A DNA stretch of 64,000 nt from Prostheceraeus crozeri (GCA_907163375.1 CAJQUW010016138.1:853524-917523), one strand, 5' to 3'. Positions 9,724 through 22,307 are shown, numbered from the stretch's first letter. The notes: generated by a model from the sequence alone, not told the origin. Translations and numbers: made by a program.

Positions 9724-9960
9724 ATGTCATTCGATATAGCTTTTTTCGATATGAGTCGAACCCTTGAGCTCCGCTGTGGATACAGAGTGAAGATGGGGAA
9801 AGTCTTTCTCCTGGCTGCTTTGCAGGCAGAGAAAGACGAAGCAATTCGCTGCCCCATCCACCTCATTCCACATGAGCTTGTGGAGAACCCTTTGTTCAGG
9901 GATATGGCGCTAGAGTATCTGTCGTTGCTGAGAACTCAGCGTCCGGAATACTTCGAATAA
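9724..9960 (+). CDS. Small zinc-binding-type protein, same family as 46799-47089
   Basis: Start at the ATG at 9724; a later ATG at 9751 is an alternative. The protein resembles the 96-residue minus-strand product at 46799-47089. Shared features: one Cys-Gly pair (ELRCGYRVKMGKV versus LSCGCKVALWK), an ALQ about ten residues later, a CPIH/CPVH motif, then a hydrophobic-charged C-terminal helix ending near the stop. Only some of the metal ligands of the B protein are present here (C, CPxH), so zinc binding is uncertain. The gene stands about 630 bp beyond the terminus of copy C with no element genes beside it, so it may be a leftover of another copy. The frame is open to TAA at 9958-9960. Confidence 0.45.
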   Translation: MSFDIAFFDMSRTLELRCGYRVKMGKVFLLAALQAEKDEAIRCPIHLIPHELVENPLFRDMALEYLSLLRTQRPEYFE

Positions 9961-12023
9961 TCGAAGTATTTCATCGGTCCTTCCGAGGGCCCGGTCACCA
10001 ATTCGTAACAAAGAAAAGTTGCAGACTGTGCCACACACAAACACTAGATTCAAGGATCTCTATCTTTCTTAGAAATCTGATGAGAAAGCAACTTAATGAC
10101 AAGTGTTAAACGTGTACGTTGTCCAACACAAATCTTCAAAGTCCTAACTGCCATGAAATCATCATGTTTAAAGTTTTAAAGCCCACATGATAAGTAGCAA
10201 TGATCTATTGCAGTTAAATGGTGTAAAACATAAACGTGTGTAGAGAGATGATGAATCTTAGACGTGAAGTCATGAGCTTTATTTCTTAACCACCCGTCAA
10301 ATGGAAATAGTAATGGTGTTAGTTACATTGGAAGAATCATCAGAGCAAAATGTTCTATAGTAATGCAGGCAATGACAGTCATGTATGGCTGTACTGTTTC
10401 AAATAGTTGTTGTGTATAGCTGAAGTTTCTCATATAAACGGTATCGCATCGTTTCCACGTTAGTTCATGTCAGGCAGAATGTGTCATGAAGACTTATACA
10501 TACGCGTCCTCATAAACGCTGTGACTGACTTCATGTTGAAAAAAAAGTGAGAGTATTGCAGTTAGGAACAACGTTCCCATAGTTCAACCTTTCAAATGTA
10601 TAGTCGTGACAGCTAATAAACATAGTTATGCGACTTATCTTTACAGTGCAGTTTTTTCACACAACGTGACAGTGATGTTTCATCTGAGTAAAGAAAACTT
10701 GGTGATTAACTGCGTATATGATGGCCTCATACCGTGTACTGATGTAGATAGAGACTTCAACAAATTTCCATCAATGCATTCACATATATTTCGATAGAGA
10801 ATGAGCTTGTCCACACCCAAATAATGGCAAGCCTGAACCAGAAAAAGAGATAATCAACGTACCTGTTTGATACTGCTTTTGAAATGGAAACATTTGCGAC
10901 ATGTGTACAGAGACTTATTTCTCGACACATCAACCTTCCAATGATGAATTCAACATAACATACAATGATCAAGTCAATCACGCTTTCAGATGTATATCAA
11001 TTTTCAATCACGACTATTCCATATGTCACATCAAGACAGTCTGCTAGATCTATAAGCATGATGTGATATAATTCATAAAACCTTTAGCAGAATCTGACTG
11101 CACTGAATCTCAAATTGACGACATCAGTCATTTTTCGATCATATGTTACTTGTCTCATCAAAAGGAAAGGCTTGTAGTGACTGAACTCTTAATACGTTCA
11201 TGGCAAGCTTTTGCAAATAACGCTTCATGTACCGTTGGAATGCGATCCATTTCAATGCATACTCCACGATATGTTATTCCTACTTTCGCACTCAGTCTGT
11301 TGCCTGCATCAACAAGTTACTTCAATCTAATTTTTACATAAATAAATCAACAGTCTTAATGCTGTATGATGATATCGCGATGTGTCACTACTCTTACTTC
11401 TAACGATGAAACTGTTTCATACATATTGCTACACTACCTATTCATTAAACTTTGCAATCTCAACCTTTGATTTCATCGAATATAAACTTCTAATTTACAT
11501 AAAAACAACTATGTCATGTGTTCTATCTTATACACTCAAAAAGACTGTTGCATCCATAAACATGAAGTGATACAATTGTAAAACCTTTTAACAGTGTTTA
11601 CCTTCACACTAAATCCCATCCATTCATTTCAATGCAAGCTAGTTCAATTCACTGGTAATAACTGTAGACCTACATCTAACCTGAGCACTATGTTTACAAA
11701 TGTTTTGTGCAGATGCTACAATATTGTCGATTCAAAATGTGTTGCTAGCGACAGCACGCCAACAGTGTTTCATGATAGACCAGAGCATAGGTTTGCAGGA
11801 CAATAGGCGTCGGTGATTGCTCACAATCATATCTGCTGTCAGCGTGTTGGCGACAAAGTTTCCATTCAACTTCAGTCAATAGGGAAGATGATGACAGGAA
11901 ATCTCTGATAATTATTCAGGTCATCACATTAAGCATGAAAATGAACAATAGGTTGACACAGTCGTGTTACAACTACCAACCGATAGTCTAAAGCGATTTG
12001 ATTGCGCGAACAAGACATTTAGA
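9961..12023. other. AT-rich interval without recognised genes
   Basis: Short open frames on both strands have no domain, compositional or promoter support. Many simple A/T-rich words occur; no terminal repeats or transposase motifs were seen. Confidence 0.5.
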
Positions 12024-12352
12024 ATGCTGTATCATTCTCATATAAAGCAGAGTCTCTTGCATTTCACTATCATAGTCGCGTGTGATAAGCCAAGAATGTG
12101 CGTTATACCATTTCGCATTGTAGTTCATAGAGAAGAATTCCACAGTGATATCTTCGGTGAGGATATCACTGTGGAATTTATGAAGTACTACTCATACTTC
12201 ACTTTGAATGACGATGTGAAACGTTGACTACAGCAACAGGTGGACACAGTGGTTAGTCATGCCGACACGGTGGAAAGTGAGGAGTCGGCAGTGGAAGCGA
12301 ATGAAGATTAATATGAGGAGATTATTGTCATATCAGATGAAGAAGTAAGAGT
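12024..12352 (+). other. Coding-like fragment with SUMO-interaction-like motif, broken
   Basis: From the ATG at 12024 an open frame of about 67 codons ends MKYYSYFTLNDDVKR. Beyond its stop, codons in frame or near-frame stay acidic and end in EEIIVISDEE, which resembles a SUMO-interacting motif, directly before GTAAGAG, a possible donor site. Stops interrupt it. It may be an exon remnant of a nuclear protein; no family recognised. It also contains the perfect hairpin 12136-12178. Confidence 0.25.
12136..12178. repeat. Perfect 17-bp hairpin with 9-nt loop
   Basis: Arm AATTCCACAGTGATATC (12136-12152) pairs perfectly with 12162-12178 across the loop TTCGGTGAG. Confidence 0.85.
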
Positions 12353-15300
12353 TTTACGCATGTATACGAATGACTGTCATCTCAACTCGATCATGTTTTC
12401 TTTCAGTGACGGAGTGAGGGATGGACGTTCTTTATATCATAAAATCATCATGCAAACATACAGCATACTGTTTTACCACATTTCCTCGTGAATGAATCAT
12501 AAGTTCTTATAAGAACTTCCTTTTAAATGCAGCTAAAGCGGTCCCAAGCCCGCCACATACCTTCGGATATGGAATGCAGAGGGGAAGGTTAATGATGAAA
12601 TGGAATGAAGGGAAGCCACACATGCAGTCACAGACACATTTCCATCTTCATTAAGATGACATTCAATCACTTGAATTCCAATGTTACCATCACATCCTTA
12701 GATCTCATTACAGTCAACTCTCTAACGTGCTATGAGCTTGTTATACCTATTATCTCTAACTATACTAACACTGAAATGGTTGACATTATTTTTAACTTTA
12801 CAAGCAGTGAAATGTTTGTGACTTTATTTTACACTTTACCTATCTTAGAAACACTGAAATGATTCTGACATTATTTCCAACTTTACAAACAGTCAAATGA
12901 TTCTGACATCGTTCCTAACTTTAGAAACAGTGAAATGGTTCTGATATTATTCCTAGCTTTACAAACAGTGAAATGGTTGTGACTCTATTACTAAGTCAAT
13001 CCACTCTGTTTGAAGCCCAACTTTATGTGAAAAGAAAACGATACAGTATGTCCATGATATGTTATTGAAACCCACACAGCTTGTTTGTTACACTACCAAT
13101 TCATTTCAATGCGAGTTAATCTTGTATCACTCATTTCATACGACATAACTTTTCACTTTACTTATTCCTACAATGTTACTACTATGTGTTCTAAACTTTA
13201 TGAGATCACTTTCACTTATATCTTACACTTTCTTCATCATATAACCAAGTGAATGAAGTTGAAGATACATTATCTGACTTAACTCATTGAGTAACATTCT
13301 ACACGAACAGAAATCGCTAACATGGATCATATAATACGTTTAGTCTTGTCATAGGATTGACTATGCTATGGACTTAGTGATTTATCTATATATCTTGTAC
13401 TTTTAAAACGCTAAATCCCTAAATCTTAACACAGGGATACCTATCCTATGGATTTAGTAATTTAGGAGTTTTGCTGTATAATTTAGTAAACTTATGTCTC
13501 TATCAGTGTACGACTTTAGCAAACATGTAACTTGCTTGAACAAAATTCACTTTGATGACGGATGATAAAATCCGTGCATGCAGTCATTTAGCAGAGTTTG
13601 CACTTGTCTGCATTTGTGAAGACGTTTTCCTATCACTCCTCTTACTGATTTTCTTGTTCACTGTAAATCATATCAGCAGATCATGTAACGGTTCCAATCC
13701 GTCGAACAACATTCATATCAACACTACAAACGTTGTATAATCCTAAACCTCTGTATGACACTGTATTTCACTTAGGTTCTATTCACTCTTTGGTCATTGT
13801 CTACCTAGAGTTTCAAGATGCTTCACATTGTAAAAGTCATACTGGTGAGATTTACAGTCTATCACCATGATAATTACAGCAAACGTATAAGTAAACACAT
13901 GTGAGACAAGACATTCATTACATCACTTATTCCTATCCATCATCATTACCTTATGTTTAGCATGATATACTTAAGTCTTTAATGTCACAAAATTTTTCTC
14001 ACATGTGCTTTTCGTTTTAATACTTGGTTTGTGTTGCTCAAATCTTCATGAATTTATCCAGCCATTCGTCATAACACGTCCGACGAATCCTACCTTGTAC
14101 AAAACATGGATGTCAAACTACAACACTGACTGATGAATGATTTTTGCATATTCCTAGCTTGGATAACAAGAAACTTTCATACGTTGACTATTTTATATTT
14201 TCCTAATCAACTCTTTACACATTTATTTTTCCAATCACTAGAATGCATGCAATGTATTCAACTCTTCTATTGAACATGCATCAATCACATTTCAGCTGAC
14301 TGCATCAAATGTAAAGTGTATAACATAATGAGTATGTAACTATCTCTTATCAACGATATGAAACCTGTCTTTTCACCATGAAATTGAGTCCTACGTTGAA
14401 AGTCATTTCATGAAGCGAACATATGCATCATGTGTTGCATGTATTCTACACTAAAAGAGATCGTTAATTTGTGTTATCCAAAACGCTAAATCCCTAAATC
14501 CAACCGTAAGTAGCCCTACCCCTTAGATTATGGACTTTAGCAATTTAGCAATGTCATTCACAAATGGATAGGTTAATAAATGTACTATACACTAACGGTT
14601 AACATTAACTTGTGTTATATAAAACCCTAAATCCAACGGTAGGTAACCCTACCCCTTAGATTATGGACTTTAGCAATTTATCCATCGAAGTATGTCATTC
14701 ACAAATGGTTAAGTTAGTAAATGCATGAATAGACTCTACAACAACATTCCTATCCATCTCACTTTTTATATCCAACATGACAAACTTAGACTTGGATTTT
14801 TCATGACACACTCAAGTCGTCAAAAACTTCCATGCGTTGTCTAATATTAAATTCACTCTGTACATCTAACATGATTCGCTTTACTTCACATCCAAAGTTG
14901 ATGTATACCTAACAGATGTATTCACTCAGAGTTTACACTTCACCGTTTGTGAAAAGACTGTCACATAAAACATTTTACACACTTCAGTCCCCGTCTCAAC
15001 TAAGGATAAAAACTTTCTAATGCTGTTGTGAGTTCAGTCAGTCATAAAACATCATGATCAAACTTTACTTTTATAAACTTGAATTGTATCATACTTTCTA
15101 ACTACACTAACGGTTAAAACTTGTACGACAATCAAACTCTACTTTCATAAGCTTGTGTGCTAAACTGTCTGACTACACTAACGAATAAAACTTTGATGAT
15201 CAAACTTTACTTTCACAAACGTGTGTTGTGCTATAACTTTGTTTTCACAAACTTGAGTTTCATAAACTTTCAGACTACATTACCATTTCATAAACTTTTG

Positions 15301-15787
15301 TTTCATAAAACATCATGATCAAACTTTCTAACTACACATCAACCTGTGTCGCAGTAAAACTTTTGTACAACATGATTAACTTTCTAGCTACACAAACGGA
15401 GTAAACCTGTTCAATAATAAAACTATTTGACTACACCTGCATTTCAAGAAACATGATAAACTTTCTAACTACACAAACGGAATAAACCTGTTCAATAATT
15501 AAACTATTTGACTACACTTGCATTTCATGAAACATGATAAACTTTCTAACTACACTAACGAATAAAACTTGTACGACAATCAAACTTTACTTTCACAAAC
15601 TTGTGTCACGGTAAAACTATTTGACTACACTAACGCTTACATTTCATGACACTTGTGTTGTGCCAAACTTTCTGATTAAACTAAAAGAATAAAACTTCGA
15701 TGATCAAACTTTACTTTCACAAACGTGTGTCACGGTAAAATTATTTGACTACACTAAACTTTGCTTTTGCAAAACATGATAAACTTT
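12228..15787. repeat. AT-rich interval of degenerate tandem repeats, no genes
   Basis: 12760-13000 holds about four units of a TTTACAAACAGTGAAATGGT motif, spaced about 60 bp. 14479-14705 holds two units of about 125 bp beginning AACGCTAAATCCCTAAATCC (single relative at 13405-13470). 15000-15800 holds many units around AAACTTTCTAACTACACTAA and CAAACTTTACTTTCACAAAC. No supported gene on either strand. Confidence 0.65.
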
Positions 15788-18560
15788 CTGACTACACTAA
15801 CAAGAGCTTGTTCACTAGCGAAGAGAGAAATGAGCTTGTGGTTGCGTGTGGCGCATGAATGTCCCTTTCAAATTCATTCCATTTCATTTAGCCTCGGTCA
15901 GAGGCAGTCTCACAGCGTTGTTGGAGAATCTTAAAGAAAATCTACGGGAGATGGCTAAAGCACTCATGACCGAGCGATTGAAAAGAGTCCGTTGAGATCG
16001 GTGTCACATGCCCAACATAAGCGACAGCTCAGCGGTTTCGGTCTAAAGTACGAGTATGACACCGTCCCTTTCCCTCCTTCCATCTGTGGCAGTGCTCGCC
16101 GTCCAAAAGGAACGCCTCACCGTAGGAAGTATTATATCGAAGGTCTCCACCTCACGTTGAGTTGACTTGATTTTATCCTATGCTCATGAATGTCCCAACT
16201 TGATAGCAAGCCGTTTTTAAGTGTAGAGAGTGATAGCAAGCCAGCAACCCTTTAGGTGTTAAGCTCTTGAATCCGTTACAGGCATTACTCAGAGGGGATC
16301 TTATCCCAACTCCAAGGCCTCGACCCACAAATCCAACCTCGGGCAGACAGAGCGTGCGTCATATCACTGTGTTGGCATCCGGGCCCCGATTTTGACATGA
16401 AAACCGGTGGAGTTATTTACAAGAGGAAACATCCCAGGTCGTTGCTTTGATCAGCTTGGTAGCAAGCCGTGGAGAGGGATGGCAAGCCATCATTCACAAG
16501 CGTTTTGCAATGGAGATGTTTAGTAGCCACCCATGACAAGATGGCTAAGACTCAACCGATTGGCGTTCAAAGTGCTACGTTGAGAACTGTGTCATATGCC
16601 CAACATGAGTTGCCCCAGAGGTTTCGGTCCAAAATATGACACATTCCCTTGCCACACTTATCACTACGGCATCATCCGCCGTCCCGAAGGAACACCCTGT
16701 CATTGGAATATTACAGCGAAACTCTCCGTACCATGCTCGCTTTTGAGTGAAAGGCCGCTTGTATAACGTAAATACATGAGAAGACTTGCTCGTACACACT
16801 TATACATGCCTTCATTGACTTCAGCAGGGTCGAAAACCCCATTAAACCTCCAAAAATAACGAATTTAAATTTTCAACTTTTTAGCACTACTTATGAAATT
16901 TTATAAATTGTCTGTAAATAAAGGTCTGTTCAATAGCTATCACATGCAATTCGAATCAACTCAATCGGTGCACTAGAACCGAAGATACACCGTTTATAAG
17001 TATTTGACCTATTTCATCAAAGTGATCACAAGCCATAGTCTGCCTAATCTATAAGTCTGACACCTTAGCTGATATCAGCAATGAAATTTTCTAAGTCGGT
17101 TGATTTTGGAACTTCCGATGCTATCATCAGAGCTCTGGAGAGACGACCTACCTCTGACAATCTCTCGTCCTAATGAGATTTCTCATTCGGTTCCCAGCTT
17201 ATATAGGATTCGTACATCAGTTGATGTGGCCTTTGTTCTCTTTTCCAAACTTTAAACGCTTCTATCTCTGGTTCTAGACCTCCAATTTGCTTCACATTTT
17301 GATAGTCACGTTTTCTCGCTTTCACCTTTCATTTAAGCCATCCTTCGACTCTCTACCATCACCATAAGCCGAGTTGAAAAAAACTCTGTCTTTTTTTCTA
17401 ACTATCCAAAATCTTGGAAAATGTGTAAAAATTCGATTTTGAACAAGCTCTCATTTCAAAACGAAGCCTTCCACAGATCTGAAAATGTAGGATCCTTGAG
17501 AACAAAGTGCGGTGTTTCCACTAAAAGAAACCCGACGTCTTTACTCACTTCCAATCCTCCGCTATTCATCGCCAAAAATAAAAAAATTCGATACATAATT
17601 CAAAATTTTATTTCACTCCCTCCCACGACCCTCAGAACCCATCTACTCGGGTGTAAAATTTCACGAGGATTCCAAATCTGGTCTCAGATTTCTCATACGA
17701 TGCTCATACGCGTTCAAAAGTTAGAGTCATTTTATTAAAATTCTAACTCTTGTCGTTTTTCGCGATTTTCCAAAAATCAACATTTCGCTCTCAAACCTAA
17801 ACGAAGGAACGTAGAGACAAGCCGTTTCGTCCAGTGAACTTGTCTCACTCTTAGCTTTCAAACGAGCTATCACACGACTCTCTACAATCCCTAAAAGCCA
17901 AGATTGAAGTCACTGTCCAGAGGGGGGATGGAGTCAGCACTTTTTCTCTCCGATTGACTTGAAAATCACCCTACCGTTGTAAAATGTCATGTAGAGTCCG
18001 AATCAGCCTTCGGTTTGTCCATCCGGACACTCCTTCAGCCCGAAATATGTCCTTTCTCATCCCAAGACCTCCAAAACCTGCACATTATAACTCTGTCGTT
18101 TTTCGGGGATTCCTAAAATCTTAAAGTCACTCTCCACTCTAAACAAAGGAAGGGTCGGACAAACGATGCTTTCCACTGAATTTCGCTCAGTCTCAGCTTT
18201 CAAATGAGCTAAGGCATGACTCTCTAGGATCACTACCACCAAAGTTGGAAGTCTGACAGGAGGGGGGGGGGGTTAGAACTTTTCCTCTCCGATTGACTTG
18301 AAAATCACCCTACCGTTGTAAAATGTCATGTAGAGTCCGAATCTGCCCTCGGTATGTCCATCCAGATACTCCTTCAGCCCGAAATATGGCCTTTCTTATC
18401 CCAAAACGTCCAAAAGCTACACTTTCCTAACAGGAGACGTGAACGTCCAACACCTAACAGCCTCACAGGAGGGTTTCCTCCACTCGGTCCGATCACCACC
18501 AGTACATCCTTGGCGACAGCCTGACAGGAGGGGGGCTGAGTCAGCAGCGATGAGTCAACA
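15788..18560. repeat. Remnant D: right-end region of another element copy, no genes left
   Basis: Blocks appear in the same order as at the right side of copy A. 15788-15900 matches 4640-4735/37790-37870 (GAGCTTGTT, GCGTGTGGCGC, ATTCCATT). 16265-16413 matches 39775-39915 with roughly nine of ten bases identical by eye (TTGAATCCGTTACAGGCATT start). 16825-16910 matches 39995-40080. 17050-17215 matches 40205-40385, including a CTTATATAG TATA-like word. 17600-18420 consists of the degenerate terminal-repeat units with a G tract at about 18260. The part between the 190-bp repeats and the end survives, the gene block does not. It lies in the same orientation as A. Confidence 0.6.
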
Positions 18561-18918
18561 GCGATGACTCATCGCTGCACATTTGTCCTTCCTTCTGGGA
18601 TGGGCTTACTACTTCGGTGGTGCACAATGTCGATAATTTGTGAAGAATCTCAAGAGGTATCACACACGATGCTGGATGTGGATTTTTTTTGGAGAAATGT
18701 ATCAGCTATGGTATTTACACTCGACAACTTATGAAGCGAATCAAAGGCAACAACCTTATCGTTAGACCGCAAGTATGCATGATTATCTACACATGGAGTT
18801 GCGAAGTACTCAGGATAAGTTGATAAAGATTGATGAATCCATCATACCATTGGTTTCTGTTCAGAATTCGTTGGGGTTTGTTTGATTCTGTAAATTCGTC
18901 AAAGAAATCAAATATGCC

Positions 18919-19915
18919 GTGGATCGCACTCGTGAGCGTTCTGAGAAGATGAAATACGAACGCATTTGTAATAGCTGTGCTCCGATATTCCCGTTGAACT
19001 TGGAGAAACGCATTCTCAATCTTTCTTCGTATTCGCTATCGGATGTAGAAAAGCAGGCCCTGTGTCTTGGAGTCGACTTCATGGTTCCTCTACGTCGAGT
19101 AGAGCAGATCCAGATAAATGCAGAGTGTGAGAACCTGCATCACCAGCTGATTAGTTTGACACCTCAAAAGCTGCATTTCGCTACCTGCATTTCGAGCGAA
19201 GCTCGTTTCTCTTGCAAGCTCATATGGACGCGGTAGATTGGAAAGAAGCTGGTTTTTGCCTTGTCATTTCCAGGCACTCAATGGACTACGCAGAAACACA
19301 GATATAATGATATTACGCCCCGATAAAGGCGCCGGTGTTGTGATTCTGGACAGATCTGATTACGTGCTCAAGATGAATGACATTATTGGAGACTCTAGAA
19401 AGTTTGTAATCGACCGTCAACAACGCGATACCTCAGATAAAGCTGAGAAGGCCATCAACGAGGTGCTGACGCAGCTGAGAAATGAAGGTGTGATCGAGAA
19501 GCAGGCATTTGAAACGCTTGTAGCAAGAGGATCCAGTGTCGCTCGATTGTATGGTCTTCCAAAAACACACAAGATTGGTATCCCTTTACGCCCAATTTTG
19601 TCAATGTGTGGCTCTCCCTATGAAAAGCTATCAAAATAGTTGGCTACGTTACTGAAGCCTGCGGAGTCGGCGTTCACTAGGAATTGTGTCAGGGACTCTT
19701 TCAAGTTTGTGCACTTGATAAGAGAACAGAACACATCTCCTTGCATGGTCTCTTTTGACGTCGCTTCGTTATTTACGAACGTTCCCGTTCTTGAAACAGT
19801 AGAATTCATCGTAGAATTCGTTGCTTTACATCCAACATCGTGTGCGATACCTCCTGAGATTCCTCACAAATTATTGATATTGTGCACCACAGACGTTCAG
19901 TTTACTTTTGATTTT
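18919..19915 (+). pseudogene. Penelope-like element reverse transcriptase fragment
   Basis: Retroelement reverse transcriptase of the Penelope-like class, judged by NLSSYSLSDVEKQAL at the N-terminal side, the typical RPDKGAGVVILDRSDY, ARLYGLPKTHK and MVSFDVASLFTNVP (catalytic-palm start). The reading is broken by a frameshift near 19236 and a stop at 19637-19639. The frame runs out after CTTDVQFTFD at about 19912, before the catalytic YxDD region. At that point the left terminal repeat of copy A begins, so the element was either interrupted by A or truncated and joined to it. Orientation is plus. Class assignment is firm; subfamily not determined. Confidence 0.85.
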
Positions 19916-20516
19916 ACTTGAGGCTATAGTGTGTTAGGATTTTCGTGAAATCTCATGAATTTTGGGGTGAAAATGGGATGTTTCGAGTGGAAGCAGTGCT
20001 CGGACGACTTTGCAAATGTGATTTTTGGACTCAGCGTGAAATTCTGCGTCGACATGGTGAGTCAATCGGAGAGAAAAAATTTTTCTTCAAAATTTTTTCG
20101 AAAAAACGACAGAGGTAAAATTTTGGACGTTTTGGGCTGTAGCCTCAAAACGAAGCATCGGAGAGCAAAACGGATTTCAGATTCGTGATCAGCGTCAAAT
20201 TCTGCATCAGTATGGTAAATTTGAAAGCAATCGAAGAGAAAAATTTTCGATGATTTCCTCCCCCCCTCGGCAGCGATCTTCCAATTTTGGTTCTAGTGAT
20301 CGTAGAAAGTCGTGCAATAGCTCGTTTGAAAGCTAAGAGTAAGAAAAATTCAGTGGAAAACATGGCTTGTTCATATCTGTCTTTGTTTAGATGTGAGACG
20401 CCATTTAAGATTTGGGAGATTGGCGAAAAACGACAGAGTTAGAATTTCCCAAGAAACAGCTCCAGCGGGCGAACGAAGGCTCGGATTGGTAAACGGAGGC
20501 CAGATTTGGAATCAGC
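19916..20516 (+). repeat. Left terminal inverted repeat of copy A (about 600 bp)
   Basis: ACTTGAGGCTATAGTGTG and the following bases are the reverse complement of 40654-41255, with a small number of mismatches, to CCAGATTTGGAATCAGC. It contains a C/G tract near 20265. It is built of degenerate units of about 160 bp marked by AGAATTTGACGCTGAT and CGATGCTTCGTTTTG words. The outer about 140 bp present beyond the right copy (41256-41393) are missing here; Penelope sequence is in their place. Confidence 0.85.
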
Positions 20517-20528
20517 TTGATGTTATTG

Positions 20529-20576
20529 GCCAATAAGGATCATCATCCAATGAGAATCAAGCATTTCTATATAAAC
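20529..20576 (+). promoter_or_regulatory. Promoter of the leftward gene block of copy A: CCAAT boxes and TATA
   Basis: GGCCAATAAGG at 20529 and ATCCAATGAG at 20545 are followed by CTATATAAAC at 20568-20577, a standard CCAAT/TATA arrangement pointing into the element. A Tc1 element is inserted about 90 bp downstream, separating this promoter from the first coding sequence. Confidence 0.6.
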
Positions 20577-20666
20577 AGCGAGCCTTCCACAGTGAGAATC
20601 ATTCCATCGTTGAATCGCACGAGTGACGGACGCACATTTTCTCTCTCTCTCTAGTTCCCTATTCTA

Positions 20667-22307
20667 CCGATTGTTTCATAAAAAGTGGATCACCCTTAAA
20701 CATCGCCTTAACTTCAACTTTGTCTAACTCCGCCAAACTTGAACGAATTTCTCTGAAATTTGGAAGATATGTCAGTTGTGCTTACTAATATCATTGTTGG
20801 AAATTTCAAACAAGAATAGTGAGTTGTTTGCCTGTTACAGATAAAAAAGTAGTAGATAATTTGATCTTCATTTAGCAATGTTACACAAAATCATACCTAA
20901 CTCTTATAAAATTGCATTTGTTTCCTTTGTTATGTAATATGTTGTTCTACAAGCCAAAAGCTATCAAGCAAAACAAAAATAAAGAAAATCGGTCAATCAG
21001 AGCCAGTATAGCACCATTATTCATCAACAATAATGTAACTGCTACATGTGATTAACTGAACTTCATGTTCCATAGCTTCCTGACTTCGTTGCGGTGGTGT
21101 TGGCAGCACTCCTGATTGCTTTCAGCTAGAAATCTATCTCTTATCGGTTGAAAACAATACAAATCACAAATGAACAATAACGAGATCGCATTCACAAAAG
21201 GCAAAGTGTCAGGGTTTTCTTTGCGAGCTACAAGCAAGCGACTAAATGTCCCTTACACAAATGTACATCGATGGCATAATGATGATTTTCGACTCTGTCG
21301 TAAAGAGGGCTCTGGCCGTCCACGCAAAACATCCAAACGTAGATACCGCCTAATTTTGAGATTTGTTAAAGTTGATCCAAGTCTCTCGTTAACTGAGATG
21401 GCGCTAGTCTCGTCTATTTCTAAGTCCACTATTCGTAGAAGACTTAAGTTGATTGAGTCGAATTTCAAGAGCTGTAAGAGGCCCTCTCAGATCGAATTAT
21501 CAGATCAGCATACAAAAAGACGTCTCAGATGGGCAATGAGTCATTGCCACTGGCGAAATCAATGGGATCAGGTTGTCTGATCTGATGAGGCATCAGTCCG
21601 TCTGAAGGATAGTGGTGGTCGATTGAGATTATGGATAAAATCTGATCAGGAAATTCCGAGACATTTACATCGTCCCCGGGTACAAGGTGGTACGACTCTA
21701 CTGATTTGTGGCATTTGGACCAATGGCCGCTCTGAACTTCACATACAGCAAGGAACCATGAATTCTGAACGCTATGTGAATGTTTTACGAATGAACATTG
21801 CCCAAATGACAGATCAACTTCGTGATCCATCGACTTGGTTATTTATGGATGATAATGCTACGTGTCACAGGAGTAGTAGAGTCAACTTATGCAGGTCTCA
21901 ATTAGGGCTTAGGACATTATCTTGGCCAGCTCGTTCTCCTGATCTGAATCCCATAGAAAATGTATGGAGTATTCTAAAACGTAACGTTCGTCGTTCACTG
22001 CTACCTACAGATGGCGTATTACAACTTACGTCACTGTTAAAAAGAGAGTGGAGAAAGTTAGATCAGTCAAAAATCAACGATATCATCGAATCAATGCCTA
22101 GACGTATTGGTAATGTCATTGACAATAAGGGTAGGGCCACAAAATATTAGCTTCTTAAGAACCGTTACTGTATCATAGCTTATCAGATTATATAAGGACA
22201 TTTAAATATATTAGGGACATGAAATAACATGAAAAATGCTTTCTGTATCATACTTATGTTTTATTTAGTCAAATTTTGGGATGATCCACTTTTTATGAAA
22301 CGGACTG
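20667..22307 (+). mobile_element. Tc1/mariner-type transposon, complete ends, 1641 bp
   Basis: Ends are inverted repeats sharing GTTTCATAAAAAGTGGATCA, with TA on each outer side (20665-20666 and 22308-22309), the target duplication of this superfamily. It carries one transposase frame on the plus strand. It lies inside copy A between its promoter and first gene, so it moved in after A was established. Confidence 0.9.
21170..22150 (+). pseudogene. Tc1-like DDE transposase, one in-frame stop
   Basis: Cut-and-paste transposase. The N-terminal half is a paired-type helix-turn-helix region (SKRLNVPYTNVHRWHNDD, then SISKSTIRRRLKL) with GSGRPRKTSKR between. The catalytic core has SDEAS (first Asp), FMDDNATCHRS (second Asp) and RSPDLNPIENVW (Glu). 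A TGA at 21578-21580 lies directly before the first catalytic block, with the frame continuing unchanged after it. Apart from this stop it is full length for the family, about 326 codons, so the copy is young but inactive as sequenced. Confidence 0.9.

Noticed and set aside
14479..15800. Possible CRISPR-like array in the tandem A/T-rich repeats
   Set aside because: Repeat units are irregular and degenerate, spacers are not uniform, there are no cas genes, and the DNA is clearly eukaryotic.
16265..16413. tRNA or SINE head in the conserved 149-bp block
   Set aside because: I could not find convincing A and B box spacing or a cloverleaf; treated as an element-specific noncoding repeat.
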